This document shows positions 1 to 7,076 of a stretch of 64,000 nt of DNA, in pieces. Under the pieces are notes generated by a model. It saw only the letters and a list, made by a program, of their open reading frames with translations. It was not told the origin of the DNA and did not search any database. The number at the start of each line of letters is the position of its first letter. Position 1 is the stretch's first letter. The stretch spans positions 62,001-126,000 of the forward strand of contig NZ_WUEY01000003.1 of the NCBI RefSeq assembly GCF_010668395.1, in the 5' to 3' direction. The position numbers and the translations under genes were made by a program. This DNA comes from Martinezella lusitana. GTDB taxonomy: Bacteria > Pseudomonadota > Alphaproteobacteria > Rhizobiales > Rhizobiaceae.

Positions 1-735
1 TTCGACACGCTGGTTCGCAGTGCCGACGGCATGCAGATCTACAAGTACGTGGTGCATCAGGTCGCCAATGCCTATGGCAAGACGGCAACCTTCATGCCAA
101 AGCCGATCTTCGGCGACAACGGCTCGGGCATGCACGTTCACCAGTCGATCTGGAAAGGCGGTAAGCCGACCTTCGCCGGCGACGAATATGCAGGCCTCTC
201 GGAAAGCTGCCTCTACTACATCGGCGGCATCATCAAGCATGCCAAGGCGATCAACGCCTTCACCAACCCGTCGACGAACTCCTACAAGCGTCTCGTCCCG
301 GGTTACGAAGCTCCGGTTCTGCTCGCCTATTCGGCTCGTAACCGGTCCGCCTCCTGCCGCATCCCGTTCGGCTCGAACCCGAAGGCAAAGCGCGTCGAAG
401 TCCGCTTCCCCGACCCGACCGCCAACCCCTATCTCGGCTTCGCTGCCATGCTGATGGCAGGCCTCGACGGCATCAAGAACAAGATCCATCCCGGCAAGGC
501 CATGGACAAGGACCTCTACGACCTGCCGCCGAAGGAACTGAAGAAGATCCCGACGGTTTGCGGATCGCTGCGCGAAGCGCTGGAAAGCCTCGACAAGGAC
601 CGCAAGTTCCTCACCGCCGGCGGCGTCTTCGACGACGACCAGATCGATGCCTTCATCGAACTGAAGATGCAGGAAGTCATGCGCTTCGAAATGACCCCGC
701 ATCCGGTCGAATATGACATGTACTATTCGGTCTGA
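1..735 (+). CDS. glnA: Type I glutamine synthetase, 3' part (244 residues)
   Basis: ATP-dependent condensation of ammonia with glutamate in the cytoplasm, the central ammonia-assimilation step. The start lies before the window; the frame is open from base 1 and ends at TGA 733-735. Family hallmarks are visible: GSGMHVHQS (metal and ammonium-site region), NRSASCRIP (ATP/glutamate-site region) and the C-terminal [10 protein letters not shown] loop, whose Tyr (codon 517-519) corresponds to the residue adenylylated by GlnE in GSI-beta enzymes. That loop and the overall sequence mark it as GlnA (GSI), not the eukaryote-like GlnII that rhizobia also carry. Adenylylation control is inferred from family knowledge. 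The promoter and the usual upstream glnB are outside the window. A strong terminator follows. Confidence 0.97.
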   Translation, partial: FDTLVRSADGMQIYKYVVHQVANAYGKTATFMPKPIFGDNGSGMHVHQSIWKGGKPTFAGDEYAGLSESCLYYIGGIIKHAKAINAFTNPSTNSYKRLVPGYEAPVLLAYSARNRSASCRIPFGSNPKAKRVEVRFPDPTANPYLGFAAMLMAGLDGIKNKIHPGKAMDKDLYDLPPKELKKIPTVCGSLREALESLDKDRKFLTAGGVFDDDQIDAFIELKMQEVMRFEMTPHPVEYDMYYSV

Positions 736-747
736 TATCGAGTGATA

Positions 748-773
748 AAGCCCCGGCTAGCCCGGGGCTTTTT
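748..773 (+). terminator. Rho-independent terminator of glnA
   Basis: A GC-rich 9-bp stem (AAGCCCCGG, 5-nt loop, CCGGGGCTT) followed by a T-run, starting 13 bases after the glnA stop. Confidence 0.9.
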
Positions 774-906
774 ACTGGCCGCGCGTTTCGGGCGGCCATT
801 CCACCGCACGAGAGCCTTTGCGTGTTGCAAGCTCGATTCGCGCGGCGGGGAACCGGGCCGAGTGTGACGGTTCGATGAAGGAATGGGGGCAAAATCCTTG
901 ATATCA

Positions 907-923
907 GTGGTGAAAGTCACCAC
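907..923 (+). promoter_or_regulatory. Palindrome upstream of hspQ
   Basis: GTGGTGA-AAG-TCACCAC, a perfect 7-bp inverted repeat 12 bases before the hspQ ribosome-binding site (AAAGGA, 935-940). It could be an operator or a 5'-leader hairpin. It does not sequester the Shine-Dalgarno sequence, so a simple RNA thermometer is not supported. Confidence 0.35.
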
Positions 924-949
924 ATGATTACTTGAAAGGAAGTCGTGCC

Positions 950-1279
950 ATGAAACAACGCAACGCAAAGTTCAATATAGGCGATGTGGTTCGACACCGG
1001 ATGTTCCCCTTCCGTGGTGTCGTCTTCGATGTCGATCCGGAATTCGCAAACACGGAGGAATGGTGGAATTCCATTCCCGCAGAAGTGCGGCCGGACAAGG
1101 ACCAGCCCTTCTACCACCTTCTCGCCGAAAACGACGAGACGGAGTATGTCGCATACGTCTCGGAACAGAATCTCGTGAACGACGAGAGCGGCCTTCCGCT
1201 TCGCAATCCGCAGATTGCCCAGATTTTCGACCAGGCGCCCACGGGACAGCTCAAGCCCAAGATGAGCTTCGCCCACTAA
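950..1279 (+). CDS. hspQ: HspQ/YccV-family heat-shock protein
   Basis: 109-residue cytoplasmic protein with the compact HspQ (hemimethylated-DNA-binding, YccV-like) fold signature: FNIGDVVRHRMFPFRGVVFD at the N-terminus, then a central EEWWNSIPAE and PFYHLLAEND, and EYVAYVSEQNL. In enterobacteria HspQ is a specificity-enhancing factor for Lon and affects DnaA stability; that role is inferred here. The frame could begin at TTG 932, but ATG 950 has AAAGGA 9 bases upstream and begins with MKQRNAKF, so 950 is chosen. Monocistronic: glnA's terminator lies upstream and its own terminator follows at 1308. Confidence 0.88.
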   Translation: MKQRNAKFNIGDVVRHRMFPFRGVVFDVDPEFANTEEWWNSIPAEVRPDKDQPFYHLLAENDETEYVAYVSEQNLVNDESGLPLRNPQIAQIFDQAPTGQLKPKMSFAH

Positions 1280-1307
1280 GCACTTGTCAAACCAGTTCCA
1301 TTTCAAG

Positions 1308-1337
1308 CGGAAGGCGCTCCCAACGCCTTCCGTTTTT
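1308..1337 (+). terminator. Rho-independent terminator of hspQ
   Basis: 9-bp stem CGGAAGGCG/CGCCTTCCG with a 7-nt loop, followed by TTTTT, 28 bases after the hspQ stop. Confidence 0.88.
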
Positions 1338-1356
1338 GTTTCAGGGCGGCTCGGCG

Positions 1357-1442
1357 TTTCATGGAATCGCCGAGCCGCTCAATCTCTTTGTTTCCACGCA
1401 AATCCGGACGGAAAACCGCTGCCCAATTTTCCTGGAATTGCT
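1357..1442. repeat. RIME-like palindromic intergenic element, copy A
   Basis: The segment 1391-1441 is almost the same as 58367-58418: both hold ATCCGGACGGAAAACCGCT (or ATTCCGG...) followed by AATTTTCCTGGAATTGCT. The two arms GGACGGAAAA and TTTTCCTGGAATTGC pair to form an imperfect hairpin. The left part (GGAATCGC...CGCTC) also resembles the left part of the second copy. It lies between the convergent hspQ and ialB-like genes, each with its own terminator. Palindromic elements of this type recur in Rhizobium intergenic regions (RIME family). Confidence 0.75.
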
Positions 1443-1474
1443 CCGGCGGCATGGCCACAGGATTGGTCACAAAG

Positions 1475-1502
1475 AAAAAGCCCGGATTCCTCCGGGCTTT
1501 TC
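1475..1502 (-). terminator. Terminator of the IalB-like gene
   Basis: Read on the minus strand: AAAGCCCGGAGGAATCCGGG stem-loop followed by CTTTTTCTTTG, starting about 25 bases past the stop codon. The plus strand also shows a short T-run, so it may act in both directions. Confidence 0.85.
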
Positions 1503-1524
1503 AATGAAACGATGTTTCGCAAGC

Positions 1525-2184
1525 TTACTGCTGCTTGGCAGCCTTCTGCGCGTCTTCGAGCTTCTTGCGTGCTTCCTCAGCCTTCTTCTGCATGCTGTCC
1601 TGCAGGCTCTTCTGGCTTTCAGCGAGCTTGGAGTCGGAGATTGCTGGGCCGTCATAGGCAGCGCCGAAGCCGCCGAGCGAAATCTTGATCGGGTTCGGCG
1701 CGCGACGGAAGTTTATCGAGGTGAAGGTCACATCGGTGCCCTTCTTCAGCGAAGCGATCATGGCGTCCGTCAGCGGCACTTCGGCGGTGCACTTGTCCGG
1801 AAGGCAGACGGCGTAGTCGAGCTTCTGGCCCTTGCCGCCATCGACCTGCATGGTGATGCCGGGCGGGATCAGGCGAGCCGTCGGAACGGAAATCTGCAGG
1901 ATCTTGCGGTTGACCTTGCCATCGACGGAGATGAGGCCGACAGCCGTTACCAGCTGGCCGTTGTTTGCCATAATCAGGTTCTGCACGATGCAGATATCGG
2001 CATCGTCCTGCTTGGCGCAGGTCTTGTACCAGCCCAGACGCGGCTGATTGGGATCGCCACCGCCGTCGGCAGGAGCTGCGTTGGACGCATCCTGAGCAAA
2101 GGCGGCCGCCGGCATGGCCGCGCCGATCATGAGAGCCAGAGCAGAGAGACCTGCCCGCATTTTGTTGTCAGTCTTGAACATCAT
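1525..2184 (-). CDS. IalB-family exported protein
   Basis: 219 residues. N-terminal signal peptide (basic start, hydrophobic LSALALMIGAAMPAAAFA, cleavage near AFA-QD), then an invasion-associated locus B domain: WYKTCAKQDDADICIVQN, a central VPTARLIPPGITMQVDGG and paired Cys in YAVCLPDKCTAEVPL. The C-terminus is a Lys/Glu/Ala-rich helical tail (KKAEEARKKLEDAQKAAKQQ). In Bartonella IalB aids erythrocyte invasion; in free-living rhizobia homologues are abundant envelope proteins of unknown role, so the name implies family only. The open frame runs 387 bases further upstream, but AGGAGG (complement of 2194-2199) places the start at the ATG-ATG pair 2184/2181. Divergent from the solute-binding protein gene at 2449. 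Confidence 0.85.
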   Translation of the reverse strand: MMFKTDNKMRAGLSALALMIGAAMPAAAFAQDASNAAPADGGGDPNQPRLGWYKTCAKQDDADICIVQNLIMANNGQLVTAVGLISVDGKVNRKILQISVPTARLIPPGITMQVDGGKGQKLDYAVCLPDKCTAEVPLTDAMIASLKKGTDVTFTSINFRRAPNPIKISLGGFGAAYDGPAISDSKLAESQKSLQDSMQKKAEEARKKLEDAQKAAKQQ

Positions 2185-2448
2185 AGCGAAACCGCCTCCT
2201 GAAATCCGCTGCGGGACGACAGCGCGCCGTCCCATGCAATTCGGGTCAAACCGTCGTTCACCTGTCGAATGAATAAGGCAAATACATGACCCGGGAAACC
2301 CGGCACTCCTGTTACATCGCACTGGCGCGGATATCCAGCTTTTCTTTGGTCTTTTCTGCCGACACCTAAGAATTCCGCGGTCGCGTGTTGAATTCGGCAC
2401 GCTCATGATAAGGTTCCGCCGAATCGTACCCTTACCGGAAAGGATGCC

Positions 2449-4260
2449 ATGCAAGCGCTCCGGATCGCTGTCTTCCTGTTCTTCGCAGCCTTGTGCAACG
2501 CCGTAGTGGCGCAGCCGCTTCATGGTATCGCCATGCACGGAGATCCGGCGCTGCCGGCGGACTTCAAACATTTCCCTTACGTCAATCCGGATGTCAAAAA
2601 GGGCGGCCGCATCAACTATGGCGTCGTCGGCACCTTCGACAACCTCAATCCCTTCATTCTAAAGAGCATGCGCACGACGGCGCGCGGCATGTGGGATCCG
2701 GAATTCGGCAACCTCATCTATGAGCCGCTGATGCAGCGCTCGCGCGACGAACCTTTCACGCTTTACGGCCTGCTGGCGCAGACGGTCGAATGGGACGACA
2801 GCAGGAGCTATATCCAGTTCAACCTCAATCCCGGCGCCAAATGGTCCGACGGACAGCCCGTGACGCCGGACGACGTGATCTTCACCTTCCAGATCCTGCG
2901 CGACAAGGGGCGCATCCCCTTCTCTTCCTGGCTCGACACGATCGGCAGCATGGAAAAGGTCGGCGATCATGGCGTGCTGATCCGCTTCAACGAGAAGGCC
3001 AACCGCGAGACGCCGCTGATCATTGCCTCGTCTCTGCCGATCCTGCCCAAGCACGCGACCGATCCTGACAGTTTCGACCGCACGACGCTCAGCATCCCGA
3101 TCGGCTCCGGCCCGTATCGGGTAAAAAGCGTCGATCCCGGCCAGCGAATCGTCTTCGAACGCAATCCCGATTATTGGGGCAAGGACATTCCGACGAAAGT
3201 CGGCGTCGACAATTACGATCAGGTGGTGGTGAACTACTTCCTGCAAGACACGACCGTGTTCGAATCCTTCAAGAAGGGCGATCTCGACATCTATCAGGAT
3301 GGCAGCCCCGCTCACTGGCAGCAGGCCTATAATTTCCCGGCGGTCAGCTCCGGAGCCGTCGTGAAGGAGACATTCACGCCGAAGCTGCCGAGCGGCATGC
3401 TGGGCTTCGTGTTCAATACGCGCCGGCCGATCTTCGCCGACAAGAATGTGCGCAAGGGCCTGGCGCTCGCCTTCGATTTCGAATGGTTCAACCGTAGCCT
3501 TGCCTCCAGCGCCTATACGCGCACCGAAAGCTACTGGCAGAACTCCGATCTTTCGTCCTTCGGCACTCCCGCCGATGCCAACGAGCTCGCCATGCTCGGC
3601 CCGATCAAGGACCATATCGACGCCGATGTGCTAGACGGCACCTACAAGCTCCCGATCAGCGACGGCTCTGGCCGCGATCGCAAGATCCTGCGCAAGGCCG
3701 TCAACTTCCTCAAGCAGGGCGGCTATACGATCAAGGGCGAACGCATGGTCGACAGCGCCGGACGGCAGCTCAGCTTCGAAATCATGACGCAGAATGCGGA
3801 TCAGGAGCGAATCGCCCTCGCCTACCGCCGCTCGCTGGCGCTGCTCGGCATCGCCGTCACGATCCGCACCGTCGACGATTCGCAATATCAGCTGCGCACG
3901 ACAAGCTACGACTACGACATGATCGTCAAATCCTATCCCTCGTCGTTGTCACCGGGCATCGAGCAAGTCGGGCGATGGGGTTCCGTCGCCGCCAAGACGC
4001 CGGGCAGCCTGAATTTTGCCGGTGTCGCGGATCCTGACGTCGATACGCTGATCGACCACTTTCTGACGGCGCATTCCGCCGATGATTTTCGCGACGCCGT
4101 GCGCTCGTTCGATCGCATCCTGATTTCGGGCTATTACGTCGTGCCGCTCTATCATATCGCCCAGCAGTGGGTAGCGCGGCGAAGCCACATCGCCCATCCC
4201 GACATATTGCCGCTCTATGGCTACCAGTTGCCCGTCTGGTGGGACGCCTCGGTGCAATGA
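2449..4260 (+). CDS. Orphan family-5 extracellular solute-binding protein (YejA-like)
   Basis: 603 residues. Signal peptide MQALRIAVFLFFAALCNAVVA, then a full SBP family 5 (peptide/nickel/microcin C type) fold: GGRINYGVVGTFDNLNPF, WSDGQPVTPDDVIFTFQ, IGSGPYRVKSVDPGQRIVFE, NPDYWG and, near the C-terminus, WWDASVQ. The GTFDNLNPF start and length point to the YejA subgroup, whose members bind oligopeptides or peptide-nucleotides such as microcin C for YejBEF-type importers. No permease or ATPase gene is adjacent, so it must use a transporter encoded elsewhere. Start: ATG 2449 after GGAAAGGATGCC. It sits alone between two divergent or unrelated units, and a 264-base region before it holds both promoters. 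Confidence 0.88.
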   Translation: MQALRIAVFLFFAALCNAVVAQPLHGIAMHGDPALPADFKHFPYVNPDVKKGGRINYGVVGTFDNLNPFILKSMRTTARGMWDPEFGNLIYEPLMQRSRDEPFTLYGLLAQTVEWDDSRSYIQFNLNPGAKWSDGQPVTPDDVIFTFQILRDKGRIPFSSWLDTIGSMEKVGDHGVLIRFNEKANRETPLIIASSLPILPKHATDPDSFDRTTLSIPIGSGPYRVKSVDPGQRIVFERNPDYWGKDIPTKVGVDNYDQVVVNYFLQDTTVFESFKKGDLDIYQDGSPAHWQQAYNFPAVSSGAVVKETFTPKLPSGMLGFVFNTRRPIFADKNVRKGLALAFDFEWFNRSLASSAYTRTESYWQNSDLSSFGTPADANELAMLGPIKDHIDADVLDGTYKLPISDGSGRDRKILRKAVNFLKQGGYTIKGERMVDSAGRQLSFEIMTQNADQERIALAYRRSLALLGIAVTIRTVDDSQYQLRTTSYDYDMIVKSYPSSLSPGIEQVGRWGSVAAKTPGSLNFAGVADPDVDTLIDHFLTAHSADDFRDAVRSFDRILISGYYVVPLYHIAQQWVARRSHIAHPDILPLYGYQLPVWWDASVQ

Positions 4261-4352
4261 TGCCGGTTGGTTCCCTTTCGGTAACTGGTTGAAGCCATCG
4301 CCACTTAGGCATAGATGGGGAGGATCAGCCCGGAGACCGAAAGGACGAAACC

Positions 4353-5024
4353 ATGGAACGCATCACGATCGATATTGTCTCAGACGTCGTCTGCCCATGG
4401 TGCTATCTCGGCAAAGCCCGCCTGGAGCTGGCGATTGCGGAGGTGCAGGACGAAGTGGGTGTCGACCTCAACTGGCGCCCCTATCGTCTGAACCCGGACT
4501 ATCCGCCCGAAGGCGTCGACCAGAAGAAGGCGCTGGAGCAGAAGCTCGGCGGCGCCGAGCGTGTGGCGCAGGGACACAAGATGCTGACCGATCTCGGCCG
4601 CGAAGTGGGCATCAAGTTCGATTTCGACGCCATCAAGATCGGCCCGAACACACTCGACGCCCATCGCCTGATCCACTGGGCCGTCACGGAAAGCCGCGAA
4701 AAGCAGGACAAGGTCGTCAACGCCCTCTTCAAGGCCAACTTCGAAGAGGGCCGCAATGTCGGCGACCACGCGGTTCTGCTCGATATCGCTGAAAATGCCG
4801 GGCTCGACCGCTCCGTCGTCGCCACACTGCTTGCCTCGGATGCCGACCGTGACCTCATCGTAGCCGAAATCGACGCCGCGCAGAAGATCGGCGTCACCGG
4901 CGTGCCCTTCTTCATCTTCGACCAGCAATATGCCGTCAGCGGCGCCCAGACCCCGGATGTGATCGCCGGCGCGCTGCGCGATATCGCCAAGATGAAGGCC
5001 GAGGCCCGAGCCGGGATGAATTGA
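4353..5024 (+). CDS. DsbA-family (FrnE-like) thiol oxidoreductase
   Basis: 223 residues with no signal peptide, so probably cytoplasmic. The thioredoxin-fold DsbA domain has the CPWC redox motif at residues about 13-16 (DVVCPWCYLGKARLE), the FrnE/2-hydroxychromene-isomerase-like helical insertion in the middle, and the cis-Pro loop GVTGVPFFIFD near residue 185. FrnE homologues act as cytoplasmic disulfide isomerases (Deinococcus) or in polyketide synthesis (Streptomyces); the substrate here is unknown. ATG 4353 has AAAGGA 10 bases upstream. Separated from the solute-binding protein by 92 bases; convergent with the SDR gene. Confidence 0.88.
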   Translation: MERITIDIVSDVVCPWCYLGKARLELAIAEVQDEVGVDLNWRPYRLNPDYPPEGVDQKKALEQKLGGAERVAQGHKMLTDLGREVGIKFDFDAIKIGPNTLDAHRLIHWAVTESREKQDKVVNALFKANFEEGRNVGDHAVLLDIAENAGLDRSVVATLLASDADRDLIVAEIDAAQKIGVTGVPFFIFDQQYAVSGAQTPDVIAGALRDIAKMKAEARAGMN

Positions 5025-5150
5025 GCGGCGTCAGCCGCTTCTGCGACAGCCGGCAGATGCTTTCCATTGCTTTCGGGCACGAGATATCCGTGAGCGCCGG
5101 AAGCGGCTGTGCATGGAATTCAGGCCCGGCCGCAAACCGAACGTTTCAAG

Positions 5151-5184
5151 GCACCGATCATCGGGAAGGGTCGCTGATCGGTGC
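5151..5184. terminator. Hairpin between convergent oxidoreductase genes
   Basis: Perfect 10-bp inverted repeat GCACCGATCA (5151-5160) and TGATCGGTGC (5175-5184) with a 14-base loop, just before the SDR stop codon and 126 bases after the FrnE-like stop. No T-run follows, so terminator function is only suggested by its convergent position. Confidence 0.45.
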
Positions 5185-5192
5185 TGCTCCCC

Positions 5193-5930
5193 TCAGGCCA
5201 GCCCTGCCAATGCGACTGCATCTTCCCCCGCCGGATAATGCAGTCGGTCTGAGCCATCGTTGACGGCGAGCCATATCGCCGCGGCCACGTCGCTTTCCTT
5301 TGTTGTGAGGGGTGGATTGGCAAACCCCGCAAAAATCGGCCGAGCGAAATCGAGATAGGCTTCGGGAATCAAGTCCATGACCGGAACATCGGTGTTTGCC
5401 GCAAACCGCGTCGTTGGCGCATAGCCGGGCTCCACGAGTTTCGCACGCACTCCGAAGGCGGCCAACTCATGGGCAAGCGACCCGGTAAAACCCTCAATGG
5501 CCTGCTTGCTGGCAGTATAGGCCGCCGCCAGCGGCATCGATGCCAGCGTCACGCTGGACGTGACATTCACGATCACTCCGGACCGGCGCTCGCGCATCTG
5601 CGGAATAACTGCCTGGGTCATCGCCATCACGCCAAAGGTGTTGGTCTCGAATACCTTGCGCACACGCGACATCGACGTCGCCTCGAAGGCGCCGACGACG
5701 CCGATCCCCGCATTGTTCACCAGAACGTCGATCGGCCCCGCCGCCTCGATAGCAGCCGCGATGCTCTGCGCACTGGTCACGTCCAATGGCAGGATGCGTA
5801 TCGACTCGGGCAGCAGGTCTGTGCGGGGGGTGCGCATGGTGGCGATGACGGTCCAGCCTTGCGCGTGAAAATGCCGGGCGGTCTCCAGCCCGTAGCCGGA
5901 CGAACAGCCGGTGATAAGGACAGTATTCAT
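5193..5930 (-). CDS. Short-chain dehydrogenase/reductase
   Basis: 245 residues, the usual length for classical SDRs. Rossmann nucleotide motif TGCSSGYG at residues 7-14, structural NNAG near residue 92, catalytic Ser in NVTSSVTLASM and the YTASK catalytic Tyr-Lys near residue 150, followed by VEPGYAPTTRF. An Arg shortly after the first strand (TMRTPR) favours NADP(H). The substrate cannot be told. Its start faces the AraC-type regulator across 98 bases, the classic arrangement of a regulator and its target, so this gene is the likely regulated partner. SD AGGAG precedes ATG 5930. Confidence 0.88.
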   Translation of the reverse strand: MNTVLITGCSSGYGLETARHFHAQGWTVIATMRTPRTDLLPESIRILPLDVTSAQSIAAAIEAAGPIDVLVNNAGIGVVGAFEATSMSRVRKVFETNTFGVMAMTQAVIPQMRERRSGVIVNVTSSVTLASMPLAAAYTASKQAIEGFTGSLAHELAAFGVRAKLVEPGYAPTTRFAANTDVPVMDLIPEAYLDFARPIFAGFANPPLTTKESDVAAAIWLAVNDGSDRLHYPAGEDAVALAGLA

Positions 5931-5951
5931 GTCGATCTCCTGTGATCTTTG

Positions 5952-5979
5952 TTGACGAGACCGATGTAACGGACATAAT
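5952..5979 (+). promoter_or_regulatory. Candidate sigma-70-type promoter of the AraC gene
   Basis: TTGACG (5952-5957), a 16-base spacer and CATAAT (5974-5979), in the gap between the divergent SDR and AraC genes and 49 bases before the chosen AraC start. Confidence 0.4.
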
Positions 5980-6028
5980 CAGGACTAACATCAATCATTC
6001 GTCCGAATTTCATTCGCAAAAGTCCAGA

Positions 6029-6955
6029 ATGCCTGACCCGCTTACTGACGTGATCCAGCTCCTTCGACCCCGCGCCGTCTTCTCGAAGGAGATCAGCGGC
6101 GCCGGACGCTGGGCCGTGCGCTATGCCGAATTCGGCCAACCGGGTTTCTGCGCGGTGATTGAAGGACGATGCCGCCTGGCGGTCGAAGGCGAAGCAGCGG
6201 TCGTTCTCGAAGAAGGTGACTTCGTCCTGCTGCCGGCCACGCCGGCCTTCACCATGTCCGGCTTCGAGCCCGCAACGGTTCTGAACATCGATCCGAAAAC
6301 AGCACCGCCGCCCGCCGGGGAAATTCGCTATGGCCGCCAACATGGGCCTGCCGACGTTCGACAGTTCGGCGGCTGGTTCTCGTTCGGTTCGCCCGATGCA
6401 GCCTTGTTTGTCTCGCTCCTGCCGCGGATGATCCACATTCGCGGGGTTCCGCGGCTGGCGCAGCTGGTGCATCTGGTCGGCGAGGAAGCAACTGGCGAAA
6501 ACATTGGCCGCGACCTTATCCTTGAACGCTTCGCGGAAATCCTGCTCATCGAAGCGCTGCGTGCCGCCCCTGCGCGGGAAGCGCAACCGGGTCTCCTGCG
6601 TGGGCTTGCCGACCCCCGGATTGCAGCCGCTCTGCGCGGCATGCACGGTGATATCGAGCGGGCCTGGACAATTCCGGAACTCGCAAGCGAGGCCGCCATG
6701 TCCCGTTCAGCTTTCTTCGATCGCTTCTTGCGCCTGGTCGGGCTCAGGCCCATGGAATATCTGCTGGCTTGGCGAATGGCCGTTGCCAAAAACCTGTTGC
6801 GCGACGGAAAGATGGCGCTCGATGAGGTGGCGATGCGGGTTGGCTATGGATCTGCCAGCACGTTCAGCACCGCCTTCAGTCGCCATGTCGGCTTGCCCCC
6901 GGGACGCTTCATGCGGCGCTCGAATATGCAAAGTGAAGCCGCATCTACGCCATAG
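6029..6955 (+). CDS. AraC-family transcriptional regulator with N-terminal cupin domain
   Basis: 308 residues. The N-terminal half is a cupin ligand-binding domain of the type found in AraC regulators of small oxidoreductase genes (GRWAVRYAEFGQPGFCAVIEG, EEGDFVLLPATPAFTMSG). The C-terminal 100 residues carry both helix-turn-helix motifs: WTIPELASEAAMSRSAFFDR and MALDEVAMRVGYGSASTFST, ending in RHVGLPPGRF. The frame is open from 5942, but that start would almost reach the SDR start; ATG 6029 (MPDPLTDVIQLLRPRAVF) is the conventional N-terminus of this subfamily and leaves room for the promoter. Probably controls the divergent SDR gene and itself. The inducer is unknown. Confidence 0.87.
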   Translation: MPDPLTDVIQLLRPRAVFSKEISGAGRWAVRYAEFGQPGFCAVIEGRCRLAVEGEAAVVLEEGDFVLLPATPAFTMSGFEPATVLNIDPKTAPPPAGEIRYGRQHGPADVRQFGGWFSFGSPDAALFVSLLPRMIHIRGVPRLAQLVHLVGEEATGENIGRDLILERFAEILLIEALRAAPAREAQPGLLRGLADPRIAAALRGMHGDIERAWTIPELASEAAMSRSAFFDRFLRLVGLRPMEYLLAWRMAVAKNLLRDGKMALDEVAMRVGYGSASTFSTAFSRHVGLPPGRFMRRSNMQSEAASTP

Positions 6956-7076
6956 GCAACTAGCCGCATTCCGCAAGGCGATTGCCGGGGGTATTCGAAG
7001 CTGGCGGCGGCGTGCTTTAAACCGAAAAAGAAACGGGGCTTTTGTCAGCCGTAAAGAGCGCTGAAAGCCCGCCTCC

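Noticed and set aside
1525..2571. Extended N-terminus of the IalB-like protein to 2571
   Set aside because: The extra 129 residues lack an SD and would remove the obvious signal peptide from the N-terminus.
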